The position numbers and the translations under genes were made by a program. Below the pieces are notes generated by a model. The model saw only the letters and a list, made by a program, of their open reading frames with translations. It was not told where the DNA came from and made no database searches. From positions 1,488,001-1,552,000 of the forward strand of contig NZ_OY764190.1 in the NCBI RefSeq assembly GCF_963668215.1: DNA of 64,000 bases, written 5' to 3'. Origin of the DNA: an uncultured Desulfosarcina sp. (GTDB taxonomy: Bacteria > Desulfobacterota > Desulfobacteria > Desulfobacterales > Desulfosarcinaceae). How positions within the stretch are numbered: position 1 is the stretch's first letter; every line of letters starts with the position of its first letter. This document shows positions 1 through 9,800 of this stretch, one piece after another.

Positions 1-33
1 TACCCTCCACCAATCCATATGCCTTTTCTTCAT
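1..33 (-). CDS. 5' end of an unidentified gene running off the left edge
   Basis: Only the first 11 codons are inside the window, reading MKKRHMDWWRV. The call rests on an ATG at 33-31 preceded on the minus strand by an AGGAGG ribosome binding site with about seven bases of spacing. It is divergent from the PAS/sigma-54 activator at 371, with a candidate -24/-12 promoter between them, so it may be that activator's target. No function can be given from so few residues. Confidence 0.45.
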   Translation of the reverse strand, partial: MKKRHMDWWRV

Positions 34-175
34 AAAGCCCTCCTCTTTCCTTTTCCCTGTTTGGGCTGCAAGAAATTTTGAGCTGAAACCACCTTGCAGC
101 TTTTTAAAACGAAATGTTCGGGGGTGAAAAATGGTGTGAAATGTAATGATAGTTCTATTCGAGAAGATTAATGGG

Positions 176-190
176 GCAAAATGTGTTCCA
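176..190 (-). promoter_or_regulatory. Candidate sigma-54 (-24/-12) promoter
   Basis: On the minus strand the bases read TGGAACACATTTTGC. The GG and GC doublets are separated by exactly ten bases, as sigma-54 promoters require, and the match to TGGCACG-N4-TTGC is good. It faces the partial gene at 33-1. The flank at 195-250 is extremely AT-rich, as expected of a bendable region between promoter and activator sites. A sigma-54 activator gene lies divergently at 371. The pairing of activator and promoter is inferred. Confidence 0.5.
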
Positions 191-248
191 ATATATGCAA
201 ATTTAATATTTTTTTAATTATTATAATATTATAAAGCTAATTTATTAT

Positions 249-278
249 TTGACAGGTATTTGCTTTCTGTGATTATTA
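249..278 (+). promoter_or_regulatory. Possible sigma-70 promoter of the activator gene
   Basis: A perfect -35 hexamer TTGACA at 249-254 is followed after 17-18 bases by a weak AT-rich -10 (ATTATT/TTATTA, 272-278). It lies about 95 bases upstream of the ATG at 371. The -10 is poor, so the call is tentative. Confidence 0.3.
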
Positions 279-370
279 AGGCGAAAGTAGAACAAAATGC
301 AGCTATTTTATGTGCGGTAGGTACCAATTTGCACCTGTTGGCAAACCATCAGCGGAAAGGACGCAACAGT

Positions 371-1714
371 ATGTTCGAGTTGGACAAGCCTTTTCCCAGA
401 TTGTATCGAAGCATCCTGGATTCCATCGCCGATGGTGTCTATACGGTTGATTTGAACTGGCGGGTGACGTCTTTCAACAAAGCCGCCGAAAGGATCACCG
501 GGATCAGAAATGAAGAGGCGATCGGGCGCAAGTGTTTCGAAGTGCTTCGAAGCAGTATGTGCGAAGATCAGTGCATCCTGAAACAGGTCATGGAAGACCG
601 AAAAACCGTTCCTAACCGCCCAATTTACATTATCCGTGCCGATCAGAAACAAATTCCCATTAACATGACGACCGGTATTTTAAAAAATGCAGAAAACCGG
701 ATCATCGGCGGTGTGATGTCCTTCCGAGATTTATCCGACATCAATACGCTTCATAAAGAACTCCAAAAGCAGCATACGTTTGAAGACATCATTAGTAAAA
801 ACAAGCAAATGCAAAAAATTTTCTCAATTCTCCCCCAAATCGCCCAAAGCAGGAGCACGGTTTTGATCGAAGGGGAAAGCGGCACCGGAAAAGAACTTGT
901 TGCGCGGGCGATTCATAATAACAGCTTCCAGGCAAAAGGCCCTTTTGTGGCTGTGAACTGCAGTGCATTACCGGACAGTCTGTTTGAGTCCGAATTGTTC
1001 GGATATAAGGTCGGCGCCTTTACGGACGCTAAAAAAGACAAACCCGGTCGGTTCGACCAGGCTCAGAAGGGAACAATTTTATTGGATGAAATCGGTGATA
1101 TCTCTTTGGCTGTTCAAGCCAAATTGCTTCGTGTATTGGAACAAAAAATATACGAGCCCCTGGGTTCTGTCGAACCGGTTCACACCAATGCCAGGGTTAT
1201 TGCCGCCACTCACCATAACCTGTATCAAATGGTGCAGAACAGAAACTTCCGGGAAGATCTGTATTATCGCATCAACGTTGTCCGGCTGGCATTACCGCCG
1301 CTACGGGACCGCAAAGAAGATATCCCGTCGCTGATCGATCATTTCATTGAGCGATTCAATGTTCTCAATGGGAAAGAGATATTGGGCGTATCACAGGAGG
1401 CCTTGGCCTTGCTGATGTTATACGATTGGCAAGGAAATGTGAGAGAACTCGAAAATACCATCGAGCATGCTTTTGTCATGTGCCGTGAAAAGCTCATTCG
1501 CCGAGAGCACCTGCCAGGTAGGTTTTTGCCGTTAGACAAAAAAATTCAAGGCCCTCCCAGCCGGGTGCTGAAGGATATCGAAAAAGAAGCCATTACCCAG
1601 GCACTGGAGCGAAACCAATGGAACAAAAGCAAAACAGCAAGAGAACTCGGCATTCATAAAAATACATTGCGACGCAAAATAATCCGGTTTAACGTCTCAG
1701 AAAATCAAGAATAG
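371..1714 (+). CDS. PAS-domain sigma-54-dependent transcriptional activator (NtrC/AtoC class)
   Basis: 447 aa. The ATG at 371 is preferred over in-frame TTG codons upstream because AAAGG lies just before it. A PAS domain covers about residues 10-120 and carries three cysteines (C55, C64, C68) in the spacing seen in many sensory PAS domains of this class. The AAA+ domain has Walker A GESGTGKE near 168 and Walker B LLDEIGD. Its sigma-54 contact loop reads GAFTDA instead of GAFTGA. A Fis-type helix-turn-helix with core TARELGIHKNTLRRKI ends the protein. There is no receiver domain, so the signal is probably sensed directly by the PAS domain. The gene converges on fdhE (20-bp gap) and diverges from the partial gene at 1-33, whose sigma-54 site makes it the likeliest target. 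Confidence 0.9.
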   Translation: MFELDKPFPRLYRSILDSIADGVYTVDLNWRVTSFNKAAERITGIRNEEAIGRKCFEVLRSSMCEDQCILKQVMEDRKTVPNRPIYIIRADQKQIPINMTTGILKNAENRIIGGVMSFRDLSDINTLHKELQKQHTFEDIISKNKQMQKIFSILPQIAQSRSTVLIEGESGTGKELVARAIHNNSFQAKGPFVAVNCSALPDSLFESELFGYKVGAFTDAKKDKPGRFDQAQKGTILLDEIGDISLAVQAKLLRVLEQKIYEPLGSVEPVHTNARVIAATHHNLYQMVQNRNFREDLYYRINVVRLALPPLRDRKEDIPSLIDHFIERFNVLNGKEILGVSQEALALLMLYDWQGNVRELENTIEHAFVMCREKLIRREHLPGRFLPLDKKIQGPPSRVLKDIEKEAITQALERNQWNKSKTARELGIHKNTLRRKIIRFNVSENQE

Positions 1715-1734
1715 ATCGGCTGCGATTCTATCGC

Positions 1735-2613
1735 TCACGCCGCCGCCGTTCCGGCGCCCAAAACATGCGTGAATCCCTTCTCGGAAGCCATCAGATCCAG
1801 ATGCAGGGAAACCACCTGCTCCAGGGGAGGGAAAAAGACGCGCTCCAGTTTGCGGGTATCCACGACCTTCAGATAATGCCGGCAGGCATTGCACAGGTAC
1901 ACGCGGTACTCGGGTTCATTCTCGCTGTAAAGGTATTCCAGGGAGGCGCTGTCCCGGTTGCCGCAAAACAGGCAAACCATGCGCTCGACCGGCCAGCGAT
2001 GCCCACACAAACTGCAGTGGACCCACAACCGGCCATCGGCATCCAGTTCTCCAATGATCGGGGCACTGCTGCAAATTGGGCAGTTGCCATGGCCATTGGC
2101 ATTCACCTCCAAATATGTTGCCAGCTGCCGGGAACCGGACTCGATGCTGGGCTTTATAGAAAGGTAGAGCAGCAAGGCGAGCATATCTGCCGGGGCATCG
2201 CTTTTTTCGGCCAGGGCGTCCAGACGCCCTTTGTTGTCCAGCACATCTCGGAAAAGATCCTCCAGGGATTCCCGCTGCGCCATGGCCAGGGCCAGTTCCT
2301 TGCCGGCCCCGGACAGCTTTTCGCCCGATACCGCGGCAATGGCGCATACTTCCGCCAACAGTTTTTCAGCCTCGGGCGTGTCCACCGTGAAGTCCGTCGG
2401 GGCGATCAGTGAAAATCCCTCCTTTACTTTCATTTTCAGGACGGAATCATCCAGCGCAATGGCGGCAGGCGCGGTATGCACCGCCGCTTGGATCTGGGCC
2501 GCGAAAACCGGGCCGTAAAAACCCAGTATGGAAGCATAGGCTGGACGGCTGGCCGTCAGTTGTGCCACGGCCTTTTCTACGGCGGCTGCATCCCATAAAG
2601 GCGGTTGGGTCAT
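1735..2613 (-). CDS. fdhE: Formate dehydrogenase accessory protein FdhE
   Basis: 292 aa from the ATG at 2613, which has AGGAA eight bases upstream; a TTG sits one codon earlier. FdhE proteins are cytoplasmic, redox-sensitive chaperones needed to mature formate dehydrogenases. The identifying feature is the C-terminal zinc-ribbon region with four CxxC pairs: CPIC, CSLC, CLFC and CNAC. The N-terminal two thirds are helical, as in the family. It lies directly downstream of fdhB but behind a hairpin terminator, so it may be made at a lower level than the enzyme. Confidence 0.93.
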   Translation of the reverse strand: MTQPPLWDAAAVEKAVAQLTASRPAYASILGFYGPVFAAQIQAAVHTAPAAIALDDSVLKMKVKEGFSLIAPTDFTVDTPEAEKLLAEVCAIAAVSGEKLSGAGKELALAMAQRESLEDLFRDVLDNKGRLDALAEKSDAPADMLALLLYLSIKPSIESGSRQLATYLEVNANGHGNCPICSSAPIIGELDADGRLWVHCSLCGHRWPVERMVCLFCGNRDSASLEYLYSENEPEYRVYLCNACRHYLKVVDTRKLERVFFPPLEQVVSLHLDLMASEKGFTHVLGAGTAAA

Positions 2614-2674
2614 CAAAGGATTCCTTTCTAAGTTATTCCGCGGTCAGGGGCTTTCTTACTTCACAAAATTATAG

Positions 2675-2716
2675 CAAAAAAAGGAGAGGCTCCACAAGCG
2701 AAGAACCTCTCCTTTG
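2675..2716 (-). terminator. Rho-independent terminator between fdhB and fdhE
   Basis: On the minus strand AAAGGAGAGG (2715-2706) pairs perfectly with CCTCTCCTTT (2689-2680) across a 16-base loop, and the helix runs straight into a run of seven T. It lies between the fdhB stop at 2740 and the fdhE start at 2613, so it should end or attenuate the fdhAB transcript. Confidence 0.7.
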
Positions 2717-2739
2717 CCTTTCTTCTTTCTTAGCGAAGG

Positions 2740-3459
2740 CTAAGCAAACTGGCGCATCGCCCGCTCAAACGGCCGCATCATTTTTCTCAGGGCCATCTGG
2801 CGCGTAAACCCATGGACGCCGGCAGCGGCCATCAGGTTCTGATAATAATCGGACGGATCTGCCGTGACCAGATAAATCACGTTGACATCGTCCGCATCCA
2901 CCAGCTGGGCCTTAGAATACTTTTTTCTCACCTGCGCCAACCGCTGGTCGGCCAGAGCAAGCATATCCTCCCGCTCTCCGAAATTCATGGCGCCTGTCGG
3001 GCAGGTCTGCACGCAGGCCGGCAAAAGGCCGTTGGTCACCCGGTCGTTGCACATGTCGCACTTGGCCAGGGTGCCGTCGGCAGCCTTGCGCGGGATATTG
3101 TACGGACAGGACTCGATAATCTCGTCCGCATCCAGATTTTTGGTATTGGCCGTAAAAATCACCGCGCCGGTCTTCTCGTCCTTGTAGATGGCCTGCGGGT
3201 CGTCGGCAGTTTCCAGGCACGGGGGTTCGATGCAGTGCCGGCATTGTTCGGGCAGAAAAAGCCATCGCAGCTTGCCGTCGATCACCTCTTCCTTCATGCG
3301 AACCAGCTTGTAGGTCATAAAAGAGAGGTCCGGCGGGTTCTGGAAGGTGCCCCGATTATAGGTCTTTTCGGCGGGCAGGTCGTGCCACTGCTTGCAGGCC
3401 ACCTGACAGGCCCGGCATGCGGTGCACCGTTCGGTGTCAATGAAAAATGAGTAGCTCAT
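2740..3459 (-). CDS. fdhB: Formate dehydrogenase iron-sulfur (beta) subunit
   Basis: 239 aa; the ATG at 3459 has a strong AAAGGAGGGA ribosome binding site. The protein carries four groups of ferredoxin-type cysteines: CTACRACQVAC near the N terminus, CRHCIEPPC, CPYNIPRK with CDMC, and CVQTCPTGA, enough for about four [4Fe-4S] clusters. It has no signal peptide, which fits co-export with the Tat-bearing alpha subunit. It starts 15 bases after fdhA. No membrane gamma subunit or cytochrome follows, so the enzyme is probably the soluble periplasmic FdhAB type that donates electrons to cytochrome c3. Confidence 0.94.
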   Translation of the reverse strand: MSYSFFIDTERCTACRACQVACKQWHDLPAEKTYNRGTFQNPPDLSFMTYKLVRMKEEVIDGKLRWLFLPEQCRHCIEPPCLETADDPQAIYKDEKTGAVIFTANTKNLDADEIIESCPYNIPRKAADGTLAKCDMCNDRVTNGLLPACVQTCPTGAMNFGEREDMLALADQRLAQVRKKYSKAQLVDADDVNVIYLVTADPSDYYQNLMAAAGVHGFTRQMALRKMMRPFERAMRQFA

Positions 3460-3474
3460 GCCGATTCCCTCCTT

Positions 3475-6400
3475 TTAGGCTTTGACCACATTGACCATGA
3501 AGGCCTTGGTTTCCGGAATACGGGTATTGGGATCGCCAGCCGACGGGGTCAGCAGGTTGGCGCTTTCCTCTTTGCCGCTGGATGGCCAGCGCCACCCGTA
3601 ATGCCAGGGGATGCCCACCTGGTGGATCGTCAGTCCTCCGATGATAAACGGCTTGAACCGTTTGGTGACGATGGCGCTGCATTCCACCTGTCCGCGGGCC
3701 GATTTGACCATGACCCGTTCGCCGTTGCTGATGCCTTTGAGTTGGGCCAGTTCCTCACTCATCTCCACGAACATCTGGGGCTGCAGTTCCATGAGCCAAT
3801 CCTGGGTGCGGGTCATCAGACCCGTCTGCCAGTGTTCCGACACCCGATAGGTAGTCCCCACATAGGGAAAACGCGGATCACAGGTGAAATGCGCATCGGC
3901 CTCGGTCGAATAGACCGCTGCCGTGGGGTTGACCATCTGGGAGCTGAAGTAGTTTTTCTCGATGGGGCATTCCAAAGGTTCGTAATGCTCGGGGAAGGGG
4001 CCGTCGGCCCGCCCCGGTCCGAAGATCTGGGCATGACCGTACTTCTGCATGATGAAGGGATACTTGGTGTCTTTCCGCCAGGAGCCGTCCGGATTCTGCA
4101 TCGGATACCAGCCGCCGTCGGGCACGTCCCCCAACCATTTGTTCGAAACATATTTGCCGCCCTGCTCTTCTCCCTTGAAGTAAATCACCCAGTCCTTGCG
4201 GTCCCAGGGAATGCCCTTGGCATCCACCGAAGCCCGGTTGTAGATGATGCGCCGGTTGACCGGCCAGCACCAGGCGAATTCGGGATACAGGCCGATCTGG
4301 TTGACCGCATCCTCCTGGCTGCGGCGGGCGGCCATGTTGCCTTTTTCGGTGTAGCTGTTGCAGTACAGCCAGTTGCCCGAAGAGGTGGACCCGTCATCCT
4401 GGAGAAAAGCGAAGCTGGGCACCAGGGTGCCTTTTTTATAAGTTTTGCCCTTGATGGTAACATCCTGGACAAAATAGCCGTTGATCTCTCGGGCCACCTT
4501 GTGGGGGTCATAGGCGCCGTCGGTGGCGTAATCCCATTTGAGATTGAGAATCGGCTCGGGGAAGACTCCGCCGGCCTTGTAAACCTCCTTGATCTTCTCT
4601 CCGAGTTCCAGGATGATGTCCCCGTCCGGCAGGCTGTTGCCCAGCGGCTTGGGTCCCTGGTAGCGCCACTGCATCCAGCGCCCGCTGTTGGTGATCGACC
4701 CTTCTTTTTCCACGGAAACGCAGGCCGGCAGCATGAACACCTCAGTCTTGATGGCCCCCGGGTCCATGCCTGGGCCATGCCAGAAGGAGCCGGTCTCGTT
4801 GTCGAAGAGATTGACGTTGACCATCCAGTCCAGCTTGGTCATGGCCTCGCGGGTCTTGTTGGAGTTGGCCCCGCTGCAGGCCGGGTTCTGGCCCCAGGCG
4901 AAAAAGCCCTTGATCTTCTCTTTGTACATGGCATCGAACAGGTCGAACCAGGAGTAGGCCACGCCGTCGTCCACCTTGGGCAGCCACGAATAGCCGAATT
5001 CGTTGGCCGATCCGGCCGCTTTGCCAAAATAGGATTTCAACAGGGAAACACTATACTTGGGATAGTTCTGCCACCAGTTGGCCGACAGGGGATCATTGCT
5101 GCTCGGCGTCCACTTCTTGTTATAAGCCGCCAGCGTGGTGTTGGAGGCCCTGGCCGTTTTCAGGTAGCCGGGCCAGATATGCCACAGCAGGCAGTGATCC
5201 GTGGAGCCCTGGACGTTGGATTCGCCGCGCAGGGCGTTGACGCCGCCGCCGGCCACGCCCATGTTGCCCAGCAGCAGCTGGATGATGGCCATGGTGCGGA
5301 TATTCTGGGTACCGACGGTGTGCTGGGTCCAGCCCATGGCGTACATGATGGTTCCGGCCTGGCCCCGCTTTCCGGTGGCACTGTAGGTTTGGTACACCTT
5401 CTTCAGGTCGGCTTCGGGGGTTCCCGTTACCATGGATACGGTTTTCAGGTCGTAGCGGCTGAAATGCTTTTTCAGCAGCTGGAACACGCTGCGTTTGTGT
5501 TTCAGCGAGCGGTCCATCTTGGGTACGCCGTTGCCGTCCATGTCGAAGGCCCACTGGCTCTGGTCGTACTTGCCCAGGGCCGGGCCTTTGGGCGTCTTTT
5601 CGTAGCCCGAGAAAAGGCCATCCTTGAAGCCGTATTTCTTGCCGACAATAAACGGCGCGTTGGTGTACAGGGATACATACTCCTGGTTGTACAGATCGTT
5701 GTCCAGGATGTATTTGATCATGCCCCCGAGAAAGGCGATATCGGTCCCCGAGCGCAACGCGGTGTATATGTCCGCCTTGGCGGAGGTCCGCGTGAAGCGG
5801 GGATCCACGTTGATGAGGGTGGCCCCTTTTTCCATGGCCTCGGTAACGTACTTGAACGAGACCGGGTGGTTTTCCGCAGCGTTGCTCCCCATGATCAGGA
5901 TGCAGTCGCTGTTTTTGAGATCGATCCAGTGATTGGTCATCGCACCGCGTCCGAACGACTCTGCCAGAGCCGCAACTGTGGCGCTGTGTCAGATGCGCGC
6001 CTGGTGTTCGATATACACCAGTCCCAGCGATCGCATGAGGGCCTGGTAAACCCAGCACTCCTCGTTGTCCATGGCCGCACTGCCCACCGAGGCGATTTCC
6101 GTGGTACGGTTGACGACCTGGCCTTTGTCGTTTTTGAAGGTAAAGCTGGCGTCCCGCGTCTCCTTGACGCGATGGGCGATTTTCTCCAAGGCCCAGTCCC
6201 AGGATACCGACTGCCATTTGTCCGAATAAGGCGCCCGGTACATGGGCTCGGTCAACCGTTTCTGGTTTTCGGCCAGTTGCTTCAGGGAAGCGCCCTTGGA
6301 GCACAGTGCACCGCGATTGATAACATGGCCGGGATCGCCCTCGATATTGATCACCCGGCCGTCACCCCGTTTGCTGGTGTGCACGATGGCGCCGCAGCCC

Positions 6401-6564
6401 ACCCCGCAATAGCAGCAGATCGTGGTGGTTTCCTTGGCGTACTTGGTTTTCAGCATACCGGCATGCGCCCTGACCGGTTTCAGGTCAAAGCCCAGCCCGC
6501 CCACGGCCAGACCGGCCGCACCGGCGCCGGTAATCCGGATAAACTGCCTGCGGTTGACATCCAT
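3475..6564 (-). CDS. fdhA: Formate dehydrogenase alpha subunit, selenocysteine-containing, Tat-exported
   Basis: 1029 residues when the in-frame TGA at 5991-5989 is read as selenocysteine 192, in the context QARI-U-HSATVA, the usual Sec site of formate dehydrogenases. Residues 1-35 form a twin-arginine signal (NRRQFIR, then a hydrophobic stretch). A [4Fe-4S] site follows with C50, C53, C57 and C88. The rest is a molybdopterin oxidoreductase with its C-terminal dinucleotide-binding domain. The ATG at 6564 has GGAGAAGG upstream. Reading the TGA as a stop would leave a 191-residue stub and an 821-residue orphan. The metal could be Mo or W; the sequence does not say. Forms an operon with fdhB. 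Confidence 0.96.
5963..5991 (-). promoter_or_regulatory. Selenocysteine UGA codon and bacterial SECIS hairpin
   Basis: The UGA is followed after six bases by a stem: GCCACAG (5982-5976) pairs with CTCTGGC (5969-5963), with one C-C mismatch. The six-base loop is UUGCGG. Position and GU-containing apical loop match the SelB-dependent bSECIS of E. coli fdhF. It implies that selA, selB, selC and selD exist elsewhere in the genome. Confidence 0.8.
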
Positions 6565-6868
6565 GATCCTTCTCCTTTTCTGTAACCGGTTATAAAATCT
6601 TATGATCGGAAAGAATCTTTAGAAAATGGATCGTTCGGGCCCCCACCCGGAGGTGCCGACTCAGCGGATGAGGACCCGAACACCCTGAAAACGGGATGCA
6701 GGGCGGCCTTGGAACAGGCCCCGCTTGCATGATGGTTACCACGGGCAGGGTTACAATGGGGTTACAGGGGGAGTTACAGAATAAAAATGGATGGGATCGA
6801 GAATTAAGAGATTTAAGAATTCATCTTTCCGATTTCAACCTTCAGCCTACAGTCTACAAACCTACAGC
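6565..6868. other. Intergenic region upstream of fdhA
   Basis: 304 bases between the fdhA start and the end of the large regulator gene. It contains a short run of GGTTAC-like repeats (6734-6777). I saw no convincing -24/-12 or -35/-10 promoter on the fdhA strand, although the fdh promoter must lie here or close by. Nothing coding was seen. Confidence 0.5.
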
Positions 6869-9800
6869 CTATTTTTGTATCATCTCCTCATAAATCCGGG
6901 TCGTGGCGGGATCGGGCACGGTGTCCAGTTCTACGGCGAGTTTGGCCGTCAGATCCCGATAGACTTTGATAACGGCACTCTTCAGTCCCTGGCGCCGCAA
7001 CAGCCGCATCAGTCGCTGGTGGACATGTTCGGCCATGGGATCGGCCTGGATCGCCCTGCGGCAGCAGTTCACCGCCTGTTCAAGATCGTTTCTGCGCTCG
7101 AAAAGCACTGCCATTTCCATCAATACCCCGAGGTACTGATCCCGCAGCGCCGAACGCTTCATCTCGGCCCAGCTCAAGTAAGGCTCCTCGGGAAGAAAAT
7201 CGCCGCCGTAAATTTCAATGGCCCGCTGGCAGGCCGACAGGCACCGGTCTTCATCGTCTTCCTGTTTAACCTGGCGGATCTGGTCACAGGCGGCCAGAAA
7301 ATCGTTGACGTCTACCCGGCAGCGCTCGCTGTCCAGGCTGACTCGATTGTCTTTCAGGGAAATGCAGGACGCGCCCTTACGGCCACCGATATCGGGTTCC
7401 AGGATTTTGCGCAGCCGGTGAAGGGTGACTTTGAAGCGCCCGAGGGCGGCATCGGTGCCGCTGTCCGGCCAGATGGCATCCATAAGGATATCTTTGGGAA
7501 TCTCCCGGCAGCCGTTGACGACAATGGCCTTGAGCAGCAGTTTCTGGCGATTTCCGACCCATTGACCATCGGAAATCACCTCATCGCCGGCGCGGCGAAC
7601 TTCGAACCGGCCCAGGGTGCGGATATGGATCGGCGGTCCGGCTGCCTCAACCGTGTCAATGGGTACCGGGGGCCGGGGCCGTGTTTCCATACCCGTCCGC
7701 TGCCGGGAAACGGCAAACGCGTCGGTGGGCAGTGTCTCCGTCAGAAGACGGGCCATGCGGGCCAACTTCGGGCGTTCGTGCCCATGGGCCGGCGAACATG
7801 CGTCCAGGATATCGAAGGCCGCCAGAATCGGCAGGGTCCGGTACCCCCGTGAGGCCGCCAGGGTGAGGGCGGACTCCATCAGCCGGTTTGCTGCCGCCGT
7901 GTTGCCCTGTGACCGTTCAACCAGGGACAGGCCCAGGCGGGCCTCGACCAGGGAGAGGTTGCAGGAAACGCGACTGAATAATTCCCGGGCCGAGTCCAGC
8001 GCCCTGCGCGAAGCGGCCGGGTCGTCAAGATGATAGGCCGCCATACCTTCGATCAGGCGGCAGCGAGACAGATGAACGCTGTCCCCGAGGCTTCGATCAA
8101 TTTTTCGGGCCGCCTTTTGCGCCCATTTGAAGGCCGGTTCGAATCGGCCCTGGTGGTAGGCGTTCAGGGCTCGCAGACGCAGGGCCAGTCCGTAATAAAA
8201 CGGATTGGCCGCCAGCGTGGCCACATCCTGAAGATGACGGGTGGTCTGTGCCAGGGCATCGAAACGCCGCTGATGAATCTGAAGCAGGCCGGACAGATCC
8301 ACGTGGATCGGATAAAGGAAAAGCAGGCCGAAAGTGTCGATATCCTCCTGATTGAGGTCCAGCAGGCGCTGGGCGCCGGCCAGGTCCCCCTGGGACAGGG
8401 CCAGGTCCATATGCACGATATTTTTCAGGGCCCGGTATTCCGGGTAGGCCGCCCCCACCAGCCGGTCGATGGCGGCCAGTTCTTTTTCCGCGGCAGCGAA
8501 CTCGCCGGTAAGGGCCAACCCGAAAACATGGATGATGGTGGCATTCACCGTCAGGGTGTCGTCGCCGATGGTGTTGGCCAGCAGCAGCGCATTGCGACAG
8601 GCGGACAGGCCCTTTTGAAGATCGCCGGCCACGGAAAGGAAGCCGAAGGCCACCTGCGTCCACAGCACGGTTTTGGCGAACGGGTAGTAGCGGTTGCCGC
8701 TTACCGATTCCAGCAGGGACCAGGCCGCTTTCAACCAGCGTTTCAGGTCGGCGGTCGGGTGGCCGAGAAAAACGGCGGCTTCGATGAGATAAGCCAGGGA
8801 CAAAAGCTGCCCCCTGCGGTCCCCTTCTTCCGTGAATCGATGATAGGCACTCGAAAAGGCATCGATGTTTTTGCGCCCGCCGCTGATGCGCTGCCCCATG
8901 GCCCTGTAGAAAACCAGCCAGGAATCGTCGTCGATCATGCGGTCGGGCAGGATTTCGATCCACCCGGACAGGTCGGCAAAACGGCCCTGGGCCGACAGCC
9001 CCATGGCGATTTTCTTGATGCCCGCCGCCGCTTTATCAAATGCACCGGCTTTCAAAAAAAAGCGGATGGCCTCTTCGAAGTTGCCGTCATCCCAGGTCAG
9101 ATTCGCCGCCCGGACCAAAAATGCCTGCTGGGTTTGACGGTCCAGGCTATGGTGGAATTTGTCGAGCAGAAAATCGCGGAAAAGCTGGTTGTATCGATAT
9201 CCCCAGCCGGCTTCGGGATCATACAGCGGCTGGATGAAAAGATTTTGACGCACCAGACCGTTTATAATAACGGCCGCATCCTCCCCCGGATGTTCCTGCA
9301 GGCATCGAACCGCGATCCGGGAATCGATGGTGTCGAAAATGGCCGAACGGATCAGAAACGCCCGGGTGGCCGCATTCAGACCGGATAAAACCGCTTCGGA
9401 AAAATAGTTCAGCCGTTCTCCCCGCAGGGCATCGGGCAGGCCGTTTTCAATGAATGCCCCGCGCTGGTTTTCGGGGATGTGGCGCAAGGCCTCCCACACC
9501 AGCACCAGGCCGCCGGCCCAGCCATCCGTAAGCTGGCTGATTTTCATCAGTTGGGAGTCTTCCAATCGCAGCCCGTAGAGATCCAGAAAGAAACGATGGA
9601 TCTCTTCGGCGGAAAAGGCCAGATCGTCATTGGTCAGTTCGAAAAGCTCTCGGCGAATGCGCAGGGATTCCAGCTTCAGTGGCGGCTTCTCCCGGGAAAC
9701 CAGGATCAGGCAGCCGGGCGGGAGGACAGAATCGACAATCCGTTCAACAATCGCCAGACTTTCCGCATCCCCGCCGAGCACATCGATACCGTCCATGACA

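Noticed and set aside
3601..6585. Long plus-strand open frame of 994 codons
   Set aside because: It is antisense to fdhA, has no family motifs, and its composition is a by-product of the GC-rich codons on the opposite strand.
6565..6868. Sigma-54 promoter for fdhA under control of the nearby activator
   Set aside because: No GG-N10-GC pair with acceptable flanks on the minus strand; the closest match (CGGCACCT) lacks the -12 part.
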